Shown here piece by piece: positions 18,112 to 26,500 of a stretch of DNA of 26,832 nt; the first letter of the stretch is position 1, and each line of letters begins with the position of its first letter. This stretch comes from Dictyobacter formicarum. GTDB taxonomy: Bacteria > Chloroflexota > Ktedonobacteria > Ktedonobacterales > Ktedonobacteraceae. The position numbers and the translations under genes were made by a program. Under the pieces are notes generated by a model. That model was not told the DNA's origin. It saw only the letters and a program-made list of their open reading frames with translations, and did no database searches. The stretch spans positions 1 to 26,832 of the forward strand of contig NZ_BNJJ01000046.1 in NCBI RefSeq assembly GCF_016587435.1, read 5' to 3'.

Positions 18112-18366
18112 ATCACGCCAATTGGAGCCTTGGAGGCCCCAACATGATAATCACAATTCTTTCTTCCATGGTTGTTTTTTTGCTTCTTCAACGTTATTAC
18201 ATTTATAGATTAGAATGTATCTGAAGCCTATCCCCATGGGAAGCAAAGCGCCCCCGTACGGGCGGCCGCATGCGCGCCCGCACCACTCATTAAAACGGTT
18301 TTGAGCTCCGAAGGAGCATAGTGTCAGGGGCCGAAGGCGCGCAACGTATGGCTTTCAGACACATTC

Positions 18367-18416
18367 TTAATGTGGAGGTACCATTAAAGCATAACTATGC
18401 TCTTGCTCTGGCAAGA
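18367..18416. promoter_or_regulatory. Cluster of three small palindromes upstream of GH127 gene
   Basis: Three inverted repeats are packed in 50 nt: ttaatg-N9-cattaa (18367-18387), agcataactatgct (18388-18401) and tcttgc-tctg-gcaaga (18401-18416). They end about 50 nt before the GH127 start, where operators or a structured leader would be expected. No regulator can be assigned. Confidence 0.35.
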
Positions 18417-18467
18417 ATATATACAGCTACCTACACTGAACATTAGTAGAAGGATGGTATGTAATCA

Positions 18468-20372
18468 TTGGATTCCAGCAATGTATCTTTTCAAGAACCA
18501 GTTAAAAGCTCTCTACAAATGCTACCAACTGGCGCGATTCGACCCGATGGTTGGTTATATGAACAGTTGCGCTTGCAAGCGCAAGGGCTGACAGGACATT
18601 TGGATGAAATCTGGCCCGATGTTGGTCCCAATAGTGCGTGGTTGGGTGGAACGGGAGAAGAGTGGGAGCGTGGACCATATTATTGTGATGGGCTTATTCC
18701 TCTGGCCTATATGCTGCAAGACGAACAACTGATCAAGAAAGCCCGGGTATGGGTTGAACATGTTCTGCTGAGTCAGGGAGAAGATGGGCAGTTTGGTCCA
18801 CGCAGCAACCAGGATTGGTGGCCGCGCATGGTGATGCTGAAAGCACTGATACAGTACTATGAAGCAACTCAAGACCAGCGTATCCCTGATTTTATGACAC
18901 GCTATTTTCGTTACCAGCTGGCTAACTTAGCTCAACATCCATTGCAGGATTGGGCGATCTGGCGTGGCTATGATAATGTGCTCTGCGTTTACTGGCTCTA
19001 TGAGCGGACACACGAGCCTTTCTTGTTGGAGCTTGTCACGTTGCTTGAGAAGCAAACATTGTCCTGGGCGGACTACTTTGAGAATTTCGCCTATAAGGAG
19101 CGACAGCCAACCGGCGATAACAATCGCCTTACCCATGTCGTGAATATCGCTATGGGATTGAAAGCATTTGCCTTTCAGGCTATGCGTGATGGGAACAGCC
19201 ATCATCTACACGCCGCCAGGCAGGCCATTGCTACGCTTATGCGTTATCACGGGCAGGTACAGGGGGCTTTCTCTGGTGATGAGCACCTGGCTGGTACAGA
19301 TCCTACGCAGGGTGTTGAGCTTTGCGCCATTGTCGAATTTATGTTTAGCCTCGAACAGCTTGTATGTATGTTTGGCGATGGCGGCTTCGCCGATCATCTA
19401 GAGTTGCTTGCTTATAACGCACTTCCGGCAACCATCACGGCTGATATGCGTGCCCACCAGTATGACCAGCAGCCCAATCAGGTCGCATGTACGATCGCCA
19501 AGCGAAACTGGACCCTGAATGAGGATGATTCTAATATCTTTGGGCTGGCTCCCAATTTCGGATGCTGTACGGCCAATATGCATCAGGGTTGGCCCAGATT
19601 TGTGCAATCACTATGGATGAGAACGGCTGATGATGGTCTGGCAGCTATCGCTTATGCTCCTTGTACGCTACAAACTCAGCTAGCGCACGGGATCGAAGTG
19701 ACGCTGCAGGAAAAAACCAGCTATCCTTTTGAGGAAACGATACATTTTTCGTTACAGGTCAGTCAGCCTGCGATGTTTTCCATTCTGCTGCGTGTACCGG
19801 CCTGGTGCAAAAATGCGAGCGTCAAAGTAAACGGTCAGCATATCGACATAGCTGGACAGGTTACAGAGCAGGGCTTTATTTCTATTCAACGTACATGGCA
19901 TAGTGGAGATAGCATCGAACTATATCTACCAATGGAGGTGCGCGAGCTCCCTCGCCCTCAGGGTGCGACAGGCATTGCGCTGGGTCCACTGGTCTTTGCC
20001 CTGCACATCGGTGAGGAATGGACGCGATTGCCGGATACGCCGGGCTTTGGCGACTGGGAGGTGCGCCCGAGGACGCCGTGGAATTACGGTTTAACCGTAC
20101 CAGCCAATCAGGCACTCTCGGATATCTATCACGTTGAGCGCGGTCCTTTGAGTATGCCTCCATTTGGTCAAGAACAAACGGCGGTACGCATTCATACCAA
20201 TGGATACAAGCTACCAGAGTGGACACTGGTTCAGAACTCAGCGGGCCCGCTACCATTAAATCCCGTGGTGACAGCAGATAACATGTCTGAGCCTATCACA
20301 CTTATTCCTTACGGCTGTGCCCGGCTGAGGATTGCTGAGTTTCCACGCGTCAGGCGCTTAGAGAGTATCTGA
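18468..20372 (+). CDS. GH127-like (DUF1680) beta-L-arabinofuranosidase
   Basis: This 634-residue protein begins with the family-like stretch LPTGAIRPDGWLYEQL, followed by GHLDEIWPDVGP and a long (alpha/alpha)6 barrel. The zinc/nucleophile motif of GH127 is present: Glu284-x-Cys286 (GVELCAIVE) and the Cys366-Cys367 pair in FGCCTANMHQGWP. C-terminal beta-sandwich domains follow. Family members release beta-L-arabinofuranose or related furanose acids from plant glycans. There is no signal peptide, so action is cytoplasmic on imported substrate. The start is uncertain. I accept TTG 18468, since no in-frame ATG lies nearby and AAGGA is about 13 nt upstream. The left-arm copy at 1681-3586 carries several frameshifts. 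Confidence 0.85.
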   Translation: MDSSNVSFQEPVKSSLQMLPTGAIRPDGWLYEQLRLQAQGLTGHLDEIWPDVGPNSAWLGGTGEEWERGPYYCDGLIPLAYMLQDEQLIKKARVWVEHVLLSQGEDGQFGPRSNQDWWPRMVMLKALIQYYEATQDQRIPDFMTRYFRYQLANLAQHPLQDWAIWRGYDNVLCVYWLYERTHEPFLLELVTLLEKQTLSWADYFENFAYKERQPTGDNNRLTHVVNIAMGLKAFAFQAMRDGNSHHLHAARQAIATLMRYHGQVQGAFSGDEHLAGTDPTQGVELCAIVEFMFSLEQLVCMFGDGGFADHLELLAYNALPATITADMRAHQYDQQPNQVACTIAKRNWTLNEDDSNIFGLAPNFGCCTANMHQGWPRFVQSLWMRTADDGLAAIAYAPCTLQTQLAHGIEVTLQEKTSYPFEETIHFSLQVSQPAMFSILLRVPAWCKNASVKVNGQHIDIAGQVTEQGFISIQRTWHSGDSIELYLPMEVRELPRPQGATGIALGPLVFALHIGEEWTRLPDTPGFGDWEVRPRTPWNYGLTVPANQALSDIYHVERGPLSMPPFGQEQTAVRIHTNGYKLPEWTLVQNSAGPLPLNPVVTADNMSEPITLIPYGCARLRIAEFPRVRRLESI

Positions 20373-20374
20373 TG

Positions 20375-20501
20375 CCCACGCCCATCGTGGTCTCTCTTCC
20401 TCACGCTTCGCTTCCGCGGAGATCAACAGAGATTTTTATGTTGGTGCAAAACGTGCGCTGTGCGCACATTTTGCACCAACATAAAAAAGAGATTGGGGGG
20501 A
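20375..20501. repeat. Dispersed palindromic element, second variant
   Basis: The long hairpin has 19-bp outer arms at 20433-20451 and 20469-20487 plus an inner gtgcgc/gcgcac pairing with one mismatch. The flanks match those at 9282-9410 (cccacgcccatcgtggtctct and agattgggggg). Inner stem bases differ from the other copy, but one A-T pair is replaced by G-C, so pairing is kept. It lies between the convergent GH127 and antiporter genes and could also end transcription in both directions. Confidence 0.7.
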
Positions 20502-20606
20502 TTCAGCACCCTTACAGGTAGAGGTTTTTTAAGGCGATGCCCCGGTGATCATGGCTCTTGGGCTTGAACATCCCCTCTACGAGGGGACGGTATCGCTTGT
20601 CGAGGA

Positions 20607-20628
20607 CAAAATCGGGCGCAAGGCCCGA
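20607..20628 (-). terminator. Candidate terminator of the CPA2 antiporter gene
   Basis: On the minus strand, 12 nt after the stop, tcgggc-cttgc-gcccga forms a 6-bp GC stem followed by TTTT. A second hairpin, cccctc-tac-gagggg (20572-20586), follows. The T-run is short, so confidence is moderate. Confidence 0.4.
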
Positions 20629-20640
20629 ACCTATACGCTT

Positions 20641-21864
20641 TCACGAGCTTTCAACAGTCATGACACTACTTACCTGGCCTGGTGTTGTGGCCTGCTGACG
20701 TAAGAGTGTGAGGGCAATGATCGGGAAGATAATGACTGAGAGTAATCCGGCTGCAATCAGGGCGGCAACGTTGGCTTTTGTGAGCAGGCCCAGATCCAGA
20801 CCAATTTGTGAAGCGGCAACTATGAATGACAATGAGGTGGCCTGCAGAAGTCCTGCGATGATGGAGCGCTGATTGCCTACAAGTTGGCGGTAGAGCAATG
20901 CGGGTACACCACGAATAAGTAGCAGAGCGAGCAGGAATAGTGGTACACGCAGAATGGTAGCGGGGCTTGCGATAAGTGCCTTCAGGTCAAATTGTATACC
21001 ACTGGTAATGAAGAAGACAGGAATGAAGACCCCAAAACCGATGGCTTCGAGTTTTTGGCGAAAATGAGGATGCGTTAACATGCGATCCCCGTCGATTTGC
21101 CTGAGAATGACACCGGCGATGAATGCACCCAGAATGGTTTCGAGTCCCAGTCGTTCTGATAGCGCGGCGAAGGCGACCAACAATGCGAAGGCTCCGCGTA
21201 CACGAATCTGGGCCGTGGTATCTTGCAAGCGTACCAATACTGCCGCTATGCGTGGTGATCTTTCTACGCGCAACACGATAAAGGCGCACATAATGGCGAC
21301 AAGGACAAAACCTCCCAGCAGCACTAATTTTGCTCCTGTACTGGTTGCTTCACGTGAGAAGAATAACGATAGTAGGATAATCGAGCCAAATTCGGCGAAC
21401 ATCGCTCCTGCGATAACCAGTTGACCAAAATCTGTGTCGCTCACACCTGCATCTTTAAGTATCGGCACCACAATACCCAGGGCGGTTGCTACCAGAATAA
21501 TAGCGATGAGCAGTGGCGATACCACCTGCCCTGCTGCATAAAATCCATATCCAGCAAGTAGTGCTAACCCCAGCGAGACCAGGAAGGCGAGGGCCACATA
21601 GGTGAGCAAGCGGCCTTTTAAGCGTTCCAGTTCTACTTCCAAACCTGCCAGAAAGAGCAGAAATGCCAGCCCGAGGAGAGCGAGAATTGAAATTGGCAGA
21701 TCAACTTTAACCCAACCCAGAACGGATGGACCAATGATGATGCCACCCAATATCTCTATGACTACCGATGGGAGACGGCGTAAGGGAGATAGCCCCAATA
21801 GCAGCGGCGCCAGGAAGGCCACTGCTGCGACAATGAGTAATCCAGTAAATGAGATAATCGGCAT
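20641..21864 (-). CDS. CPA2-family cation/proton antiporter (Kef-type membrane domain)
   Basis: This 407-residue, very hydrophobic protein has about twelve membrane helices. The N-terminal part carries EILGGIIIGPSVLG and LALLGLAFLLFLAGLEVELE, classic for the monovalent cation:proton antiporter-2 family. The middle has ATALGIVVPILKDAG and IAGAMFAEFGSIILLSLFF. Relatives that I recall have Asp where this protein has Glu158. It ends soon after the last helix and has no RCK/TrkA-N domain, so gating by NAD or glutathione adducts is not expected. It exchanges K+ or Na+ for H+ across the inner membrane. It is divergent from the disulfide oxidoreductase, with a 218-nt shared upstream region, and convergent with GH127. 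The left-arm copy is shredded by indels. Confidence 0.9.
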   Translation of the reverse strand: MPIISFTGLLIVAAVAFLAPLLLGLSPLRRLPSVVIEILGGIIIGPSVLGWVKVDLPISILALLGLAFLLFLAGLEVELERLKGRLLTYVALAFLVSLGLALLAGYGFYAAGQVVSPLLIAIILVATALGIVVPILKDAGVSDTDFGQLVIAGAMFAEFGSIILLSLFFSREATSTGAKLVLLGGFVLVAIMCAFIVLRVERSPRIAAVLVRLQDTTAQIRVRGAFALLVAFAALSERLGLETILGAFIAGVILRQIDGDRMLTHPHFRQKLEAIGFGVFIPVFFITSGIQFDLKALIASPATILRVPLFLLALLLIRGVPALLYRQLVGNQRSIIAGLLQATSLSFIVAASQIGLDLGLLTKANVAALIAAGLLSVIIFPIIALTLLRQQATTPGQVSSVMTVESS

Positions 21865-21944
21865 GGTAACCTCGCACCTGTGTGATAAAAAGTTCTCCGC
21901 TAAATAGTCTCCTTATCAAGAAATAGTCTCTGTCTTTGTCTCTT

Positions 21945-21992
21945 TGTTACACTGTTTAATCGCTCCTCAAAACAACTCTTCCATGTGTAACA
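21945..21992. promoter_or_regulatory. Inverted repeat in the divergent promoter region
   Basis: The 8-bp arms tgttacac (21945-21952) and gtgtaaca (21985-21992) are 40 nt apart, start to start, between the antiporter and disulfide-oxidoreductase genes. Arms about four helical turns apart could bind a dimeric regulator by looping and serve both genes. No regulator is assigned. Confidence 0.35.
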
Positions 21993-22012
21993 AATGTGCC
22001 GCCCAAATGACT

Positions 22013-22042
22013 ATATGCTACCAGTGATTGATTGGAGCATAT
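22013..22042. repeat. Short inverted repeat at the outer end of the duplication
   Basis: Arms atatgct (22013-22019) and agcatat (22036-22042) surround 16 nt. The last base of the right arm is exactly where the duplicated sequence stops, and the same 30 nt form positions 1-30 of the window in reverse complement. Confidence 0.5.
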
Positions 22043-22082
22043 GCGGGCATATTTGTTGAACACGAGAGGAGATTGAGAAACA

Positions 22083-23477
22083 ATGAATTCAACCACACAT
22101 TATGATGCGATCATAATTGGGTCGGGTCAGGCAGGTGGGCCGCTCGCGACGGCTCTGGCGAATGCCGGTTGGCATACTGCTCTTATTGAGCGCATACATG
22201 TAGGTGGCACGTGTGTCAATGAGGGTTGTACGCCGACAAAAACGATGGTTGCCAGTGGCCGTGTGACTTATCTGGCCCGCAGAGGTGCTGACTATGGTGT
22301 GCATACCGATACTATCTCTGTAGATATGCCTACAGTAAGGCAACGCAAACGTGCTATTGTTGAGAGTTTTCGCACTGCTAATCAGCGCCGTCTTGAACAT
22401 ACAGCAGGAGTAGATCTTTTATTCGGAGAAGCTCGTTTTATCGATGCCCACAACCTGGAAGTTCACGCCCATGATGGTAATGTAAGCCATGTGATGGCTA
22501 ATACGATCTTCATCAATGCTGGCGCACGGCCAGCCAGGCCAGATATACCAGGTATTGAGAATGTATCTACGCTGAACTCAACATCGATCATGGAATTGGA
22601 TCAGGTACCCGAGCATCTTTTGATTGTGGGGGGCGGCTATATTGGACTGGAATTCGGCCAGATGTTCCGTCGCTTTGGAAGTCAGGTTACAGTAATCCAG
22701 CGTGGCAAGAACTTATTGGCACGTGAGGATGAAGATGTTGCCGATGCGGTGGCAAAGATCATGCGTGAGGATGGCCTGGAAATACTCCTGGAGACCAAAC
22801 CAGTGCGTGTTGAGCAGTCAGCAACAGGTGCTATTACACTGACAGTGCAGACGCAGAGTGAGGAACGAATCCTGACCGGATCACATTTACTGATGGCCGC
22901 GGGCCGTGTTCCTAATACAGACTGGCTCAATCTGGCTGCTGCAGGTATCATGACTGATAAACGTGGCTTTATCCAGGTCAATGATCAGTTGGAGACCAAT
23001 GTGCCTGGAATTTATGCCCTGGGTGATATCAAAAGTGGCCCGGCCTTCACCCATATCTCTTATGATGATTTCCGTATCATTCGCACGAACCTGCTTAATA
23101 GAGGGAAAGCTAGCATACATGAGCGTCTGCTACCTTATACAGTTTTCATTGATCCACAGCTTGGGCGTATCGGCTTAAGTGAGACAGAAGCACGCGCAAA
23201 AGGTCGTAATATCAAGGTAGCTCGAATGCCAATGAATTATGTTGCTCGTGCGCTGGAAATGGATGAGTCACGTGGCTTTATGAAAGTCGTGGTGGATGCT
23301 GCTACGGATCAGATACTTGGTGCAGCGATTCTAGGTATTGAGGGTGGAGAGATTATGGCTATGCTGGAGGTCGCTATGATAGGTAAGGTGCCTGCCTCCA
23401 CTTTACGCGATGCCATCTTTGCCCATCCCACGCTCGCTGAATCCCTTAATAGCGTGTTTACAACTTTTGATGCGTAG
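22083..23477 (+). CDS. FAD-dependent pyridine nucleotide-disulfide oxidoreductase (mercuric-reductase-like)
   Basis: This 464-residue enzyme has the FAD-binding motif IIGSGQAGG (11-19), the redox disulfide Cys44-Cys49 in GGTCVNEGCTPTK, the NAD(P)H-binding motif GGGYIG (183-188), ALGDIKSGPAFTH for the second FAD contact, and C-terminal His448-Glu453 (HPTLAE) as the proton relay. It belongs to the dihydrolipoamide dehydrogenase/mercuric reductase/RclA family. It lacks the N-terminal heavy-metal domain and the C-terminal vicinal Cys pair of true MerA, so mercury reduction is unlikely. A general NAD(P)H oxidoreductase or RclA-like role is more likely. AGGAG lies 11 nt before the ATG. It is divergent from the antiporter. 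It ends 25 nt from the convergent LuxR gene, too close for a separate terminator. Confidence 0.9.
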   Translation: MNSTTHYDAIIIGSGQAGGPLATALANAGWHTALIERIHVGGTCVNEGCTPTKTMVASGRVTYLARRGADYGVHTDTISVDMPTVRQRKRAIVESFRTANQRRLEHTAGVDLLFGEARFIDAHNLEVHAHDGNVSHVMANTIFINAGARPARPDIPGIENVSTLNSTSIMELDQVPEHLLIVGGGYIGLEFGQMFRRFGSQVTVIQRGKNLLAREDEDVADAVAKIMREDGLEILLETKPVRVEQSATGAITLTVQTQSEERILTGSHLLMAAGRVPNTDWLNLAAAGIMTDKRGFIQVNDQLETNVPGIYALGDIKSGPAFTHISYDDFRIIRTNLLNRGKASIHERLLPYTVFIDPQLGRIGLSETEARAKGRNIKVARMPMNYVARALEMDESRGFMKVVVDAATDQILGAAILGIEGGEIMAMLEVAMIGKVPASTLRDAIFAHPTLAESLNSVFTTFDA

Positions 23478-23502
23478 CAATGAAACACAGAACAATTGTC
23501 AC

Positions 23503-26500
23503 TTACAGCCATTCAAGTGCGCGCGCTCTGGCGATCGCCTGTGTGCGACTCTGTGCGCCCAATTTACCGCAGAGGTTTAAGACATGTTTTTTGACAGTGT
23601 TGACGCTGAGTACTAATTGTTCAGCAATCTCACGGTTGGATGCACCCACTATGAGCAGGCTAAGCACTTCACGTTCCCGTACAGTAAGTGCTTCCACCAT
23701 TGGTGTGGCATAGCCAGAGAGTTGTGTTCCAGCTGGCATTATACTCTTTTCCTGCGTAGCTGCCAATAAGGTTGCGATGTAAGCAGGTGCTATTCCATGC
23801 CTGTAAGCGTGTCGCAAAAGATCAATGAGAGCTGTTCCTTCTTCAATAAAGATGCTGATATATCCCTCTGGTTCAGCCAGGGTAAGGGCACGTTGCAAAG
23901 CTGTTAACGCTTCTGTTAAATGGCCCTGTGCCTGTAATGCCAGCGAACGTAATATGAGTGCTTCAATGATACTTTGCACACGCATTTTGGCTTCAGCGTC
24001 CTCAAGGAATCTATGCAGTAAGGCAAGTGCCCTGCTAAGAAATGGGCCTGCTGGTCGTGCGCGTCCCAGGGCGATGTAAACACGCGCCATGGTCAAATAT
24101 GTACATTCGTGAAGATAGCATAGTTCTTTCTGCTCAATCTCCTGATTGCTCTCCATCCAGCGGACAGCCGCTTCCAGATTCCCTTGTAATATTTCTAGCT
24201 GTACCTGTATAGCTGTGGCCTGTGCCAGTAATTGAGGAGCAAAACCATTTTGCCGTGCGATCCGCATGAATGTGTTGAGTGTGGCAAATGCTTGCTGGCT
24301 CTCTTTTCGCGCATATTGAAGACGCGCAAGCACTATATAGCCACGTGCGATCATTTCAGCGTCGGCCTGCATCGTTTCACGAACAAGTTCCAGGCCTGAT
24401 TTGAGATGATGTTCGGCATCGCTCAACTGATACCATTCATATTGAATGGTGCCGAGAATAACGTAGTAATCCGCTCCATTGAGCAGTGTGTGCAATTGCT
24501 CACGTTTGGCTACCAGTTGTGCAATACGGTCAATCGTCGTCGCTGCTTGCCGCAGTCGGCCTTGCAAAAGTTGGAGCCGTGCCAGATTGGAAATACTTCT
24601 CATGGTTGTTGGTAGGTTACCAAGCGCATAAACTGCTCCAACTGCTTCTTCAACTATGTGTTCTGTCTGTGGAGTCATATCTCCATTGAGCATATAAGCA
24701 CTGGCCGCCGTCACAATAGTACTTGGGCGAAAAAGACGTATGAGCGGTAGTATATCTTTGTCAGGCATCAGTCTAAGCGCTTCATGGGCACAGGGCACAC
24801 ATTGTGCATAGTCGCCAAAGAGGCGCGCGAGATTGGCCCGAAACGCCACTATCAAACACATAAGGCTGCGCTGTTGTTCGAGCGGCATCTCCTTTTGTAG
24901 ACATTGTTCGGCATCGCTAACGCGAGCGTAGACTTTTTCAACTTGAAACGTTAACATCAACGTTATTGCATGCATAAGACAAAGCATGGGTTGGGTGCGT
25001 ACAAAAGCATCTGGCAATCTATTCAGCCAACCCAACAATACTTGAAATTGGCTGGGAAAGTTGGTGAACCAGGCGTACTGCTCAATTAAGTGCGCGGCTT
25101 GCTCAACATCGGGTATCTCCAGCGCATGCGTTACTGCTGCATCAAATAAATCGTGCTGTTCATACCAGCGACTGGCACGGCGGTGAAGTTCGGGCATCAC
25201 TGTCGGCTGACTTTGTCGCAAGCGATTGCGCAGCACATCCATAAACAGATGATGGTAACGATACCATTGTCGTTCATCGTCAAGTGCTACAAGGAAAAGA
25301 TTCATGCGCTCTAAGTATTCCAGCACTCTCTGGCCATCGCTGCGTTCACATACAGCATCGCATAAGGGACCGCTAAGACGTTCTAAAATACAGGTTCGCA
25401 ATAGAAAATCTTGTACATCTGCTGCTTGTCTTAGCAGCACTTCTTCAACGAGATAGTCGACAATATAACGATGACTACCTGTGAATGCATCAATAAAGGT
25501 GGCAAGATCGTGCCGACCCTGCATGGAAAGTGCGGCCAATTGCAGTCCTGCGATCCACCCTTCAGTATGTACCTGTAAGGCAGCTATCTGCTCAGGTGAG
25601 AGCGCCAATCCCATGCTCTCTGTCAGGAAAGTCGTCGTTTCTTCGGAGGTGAAACGAAGATGAGCGGCACGCAATTCGGCTAAAGCACCACGTACACGTA
25701 AACGTGCTACAGGGAGTTGTGGATCGCTGCGACTGGCAATAACGAGGTGGATGTTTGCAGGTAGATGTTCAATGAAGTAGGTAAGCGCTGCGTGGATGGG
25801 CTGGGCAGTAATGAGATGGTAATCCTCCAACACTAATACAATGTGGTTGGGAAATTGCCGTAGCGCGTTAAGTAGTGATGTGAGGACCGTCTCAATTGGT
25901 TGAGGTGGTGAAGCATAAAGCAACGCTAATGCATCTTTAGCGGCTTCAGGGTCTACACTATTGAGGGCACTGATGACATAGGTCCAGAAGCGCAGTGGAT
26001 CATTATCGCCCATGTCCAGTGAGACCCATGCGAGGGGCCATGCGTAGCCATTATCCTGAGTGTACCATGTGATCAGGAGCGTGGTCTTGCCCCAACCAGC
26101 AGGCGCAACCACCAGGGTGAGCGAACCCTGTACCGCGGTATTCATCCATTGTATCAATCGCTTGCGCTGTACCATGTTGGGACGTGCAAGTGGCATAGCA
26201 ATTTTTGTGGTTAACAGGTGAAGTGATGGTGTGTTCTGCTGAGTGCTTATGCCAGCGTTGGATGCGTGAGCAGTTTGAAACTGTACAGTTGGAGCCTTCT
26301 CTGCGGTAAGTTGCCGCGCTGCTACGTGGAGCTTATCAATGGAAAGCTCTTCAGATTTTCCAAGATACGTCTTACACACGTGGCCCCGTTGGGTGCGATA
26401 AGCATACCAGTACCAGGAACCATGGCGATGCTCACGCCTGGCTGTCAATGAACCTTCTGAACAGCAATAGGCAAAAGAGCAGTTTTTCTCTTCATTGAGC

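Larger units (their letters stand above)
18005..18467. other. 463-nt intergenic region with hairpin, GC-rich block and palindromes
   Basis: No gene is seen. In order, the region holds a 24-bp-stem hairpin (18051-18111), an A/T-rich stretch, and a GC-rich block (about 18235-18350). That block contains the palindrome cccgtacggg, the NotI site gcggccgc and a ctccgaaggag stem. The stem resembles, in reverse complement, the left flank of the element at 9282-9410. A cluster of small palindromes then precedes the GH127 gene. The hairpin and GC block suggest insertion of intergenic repeats into an operon boundary, so the GH127 gene may have its own promoter. Confidence 0.55.
13819..22042 (+). repeat. 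Right arm of 8.2-kb inverted duplication (intact copy)
   Basis: This is the partner of 1-8235. It starts inside the sugar-binding protein gene, at the bases acggccat, and ends in the intergenic region upstream of the disulfide oxidoreductase. All genes in this arm (GH36, enolase-superfamily enzyme, GH127, CPA2 antiporter) are open, and it is collinear with unique sequence on both sides. It is therefore the better candidate for the real locus. The arm is 8224 nt, 11 nt shorter than the left arm, which matches the net count of insertions in the left copy. Confidence 0.95.

Noticed and set aside
18253..18269. A replication origin or phage attachment site at the GC-rich palindromes
   Set aside because: There are no DnaA boxes, no AT-rich unwinding region, and no integrase or tRNA gene nearby. 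It is more likely part of an intergenic repeat.
22083..23477. A mercury-resistance (mer) operon
   Set aside because: There is no merR, merT or merP nearby, and the enzyme lacks the MerA metal domain and C-terminal Cys pair.
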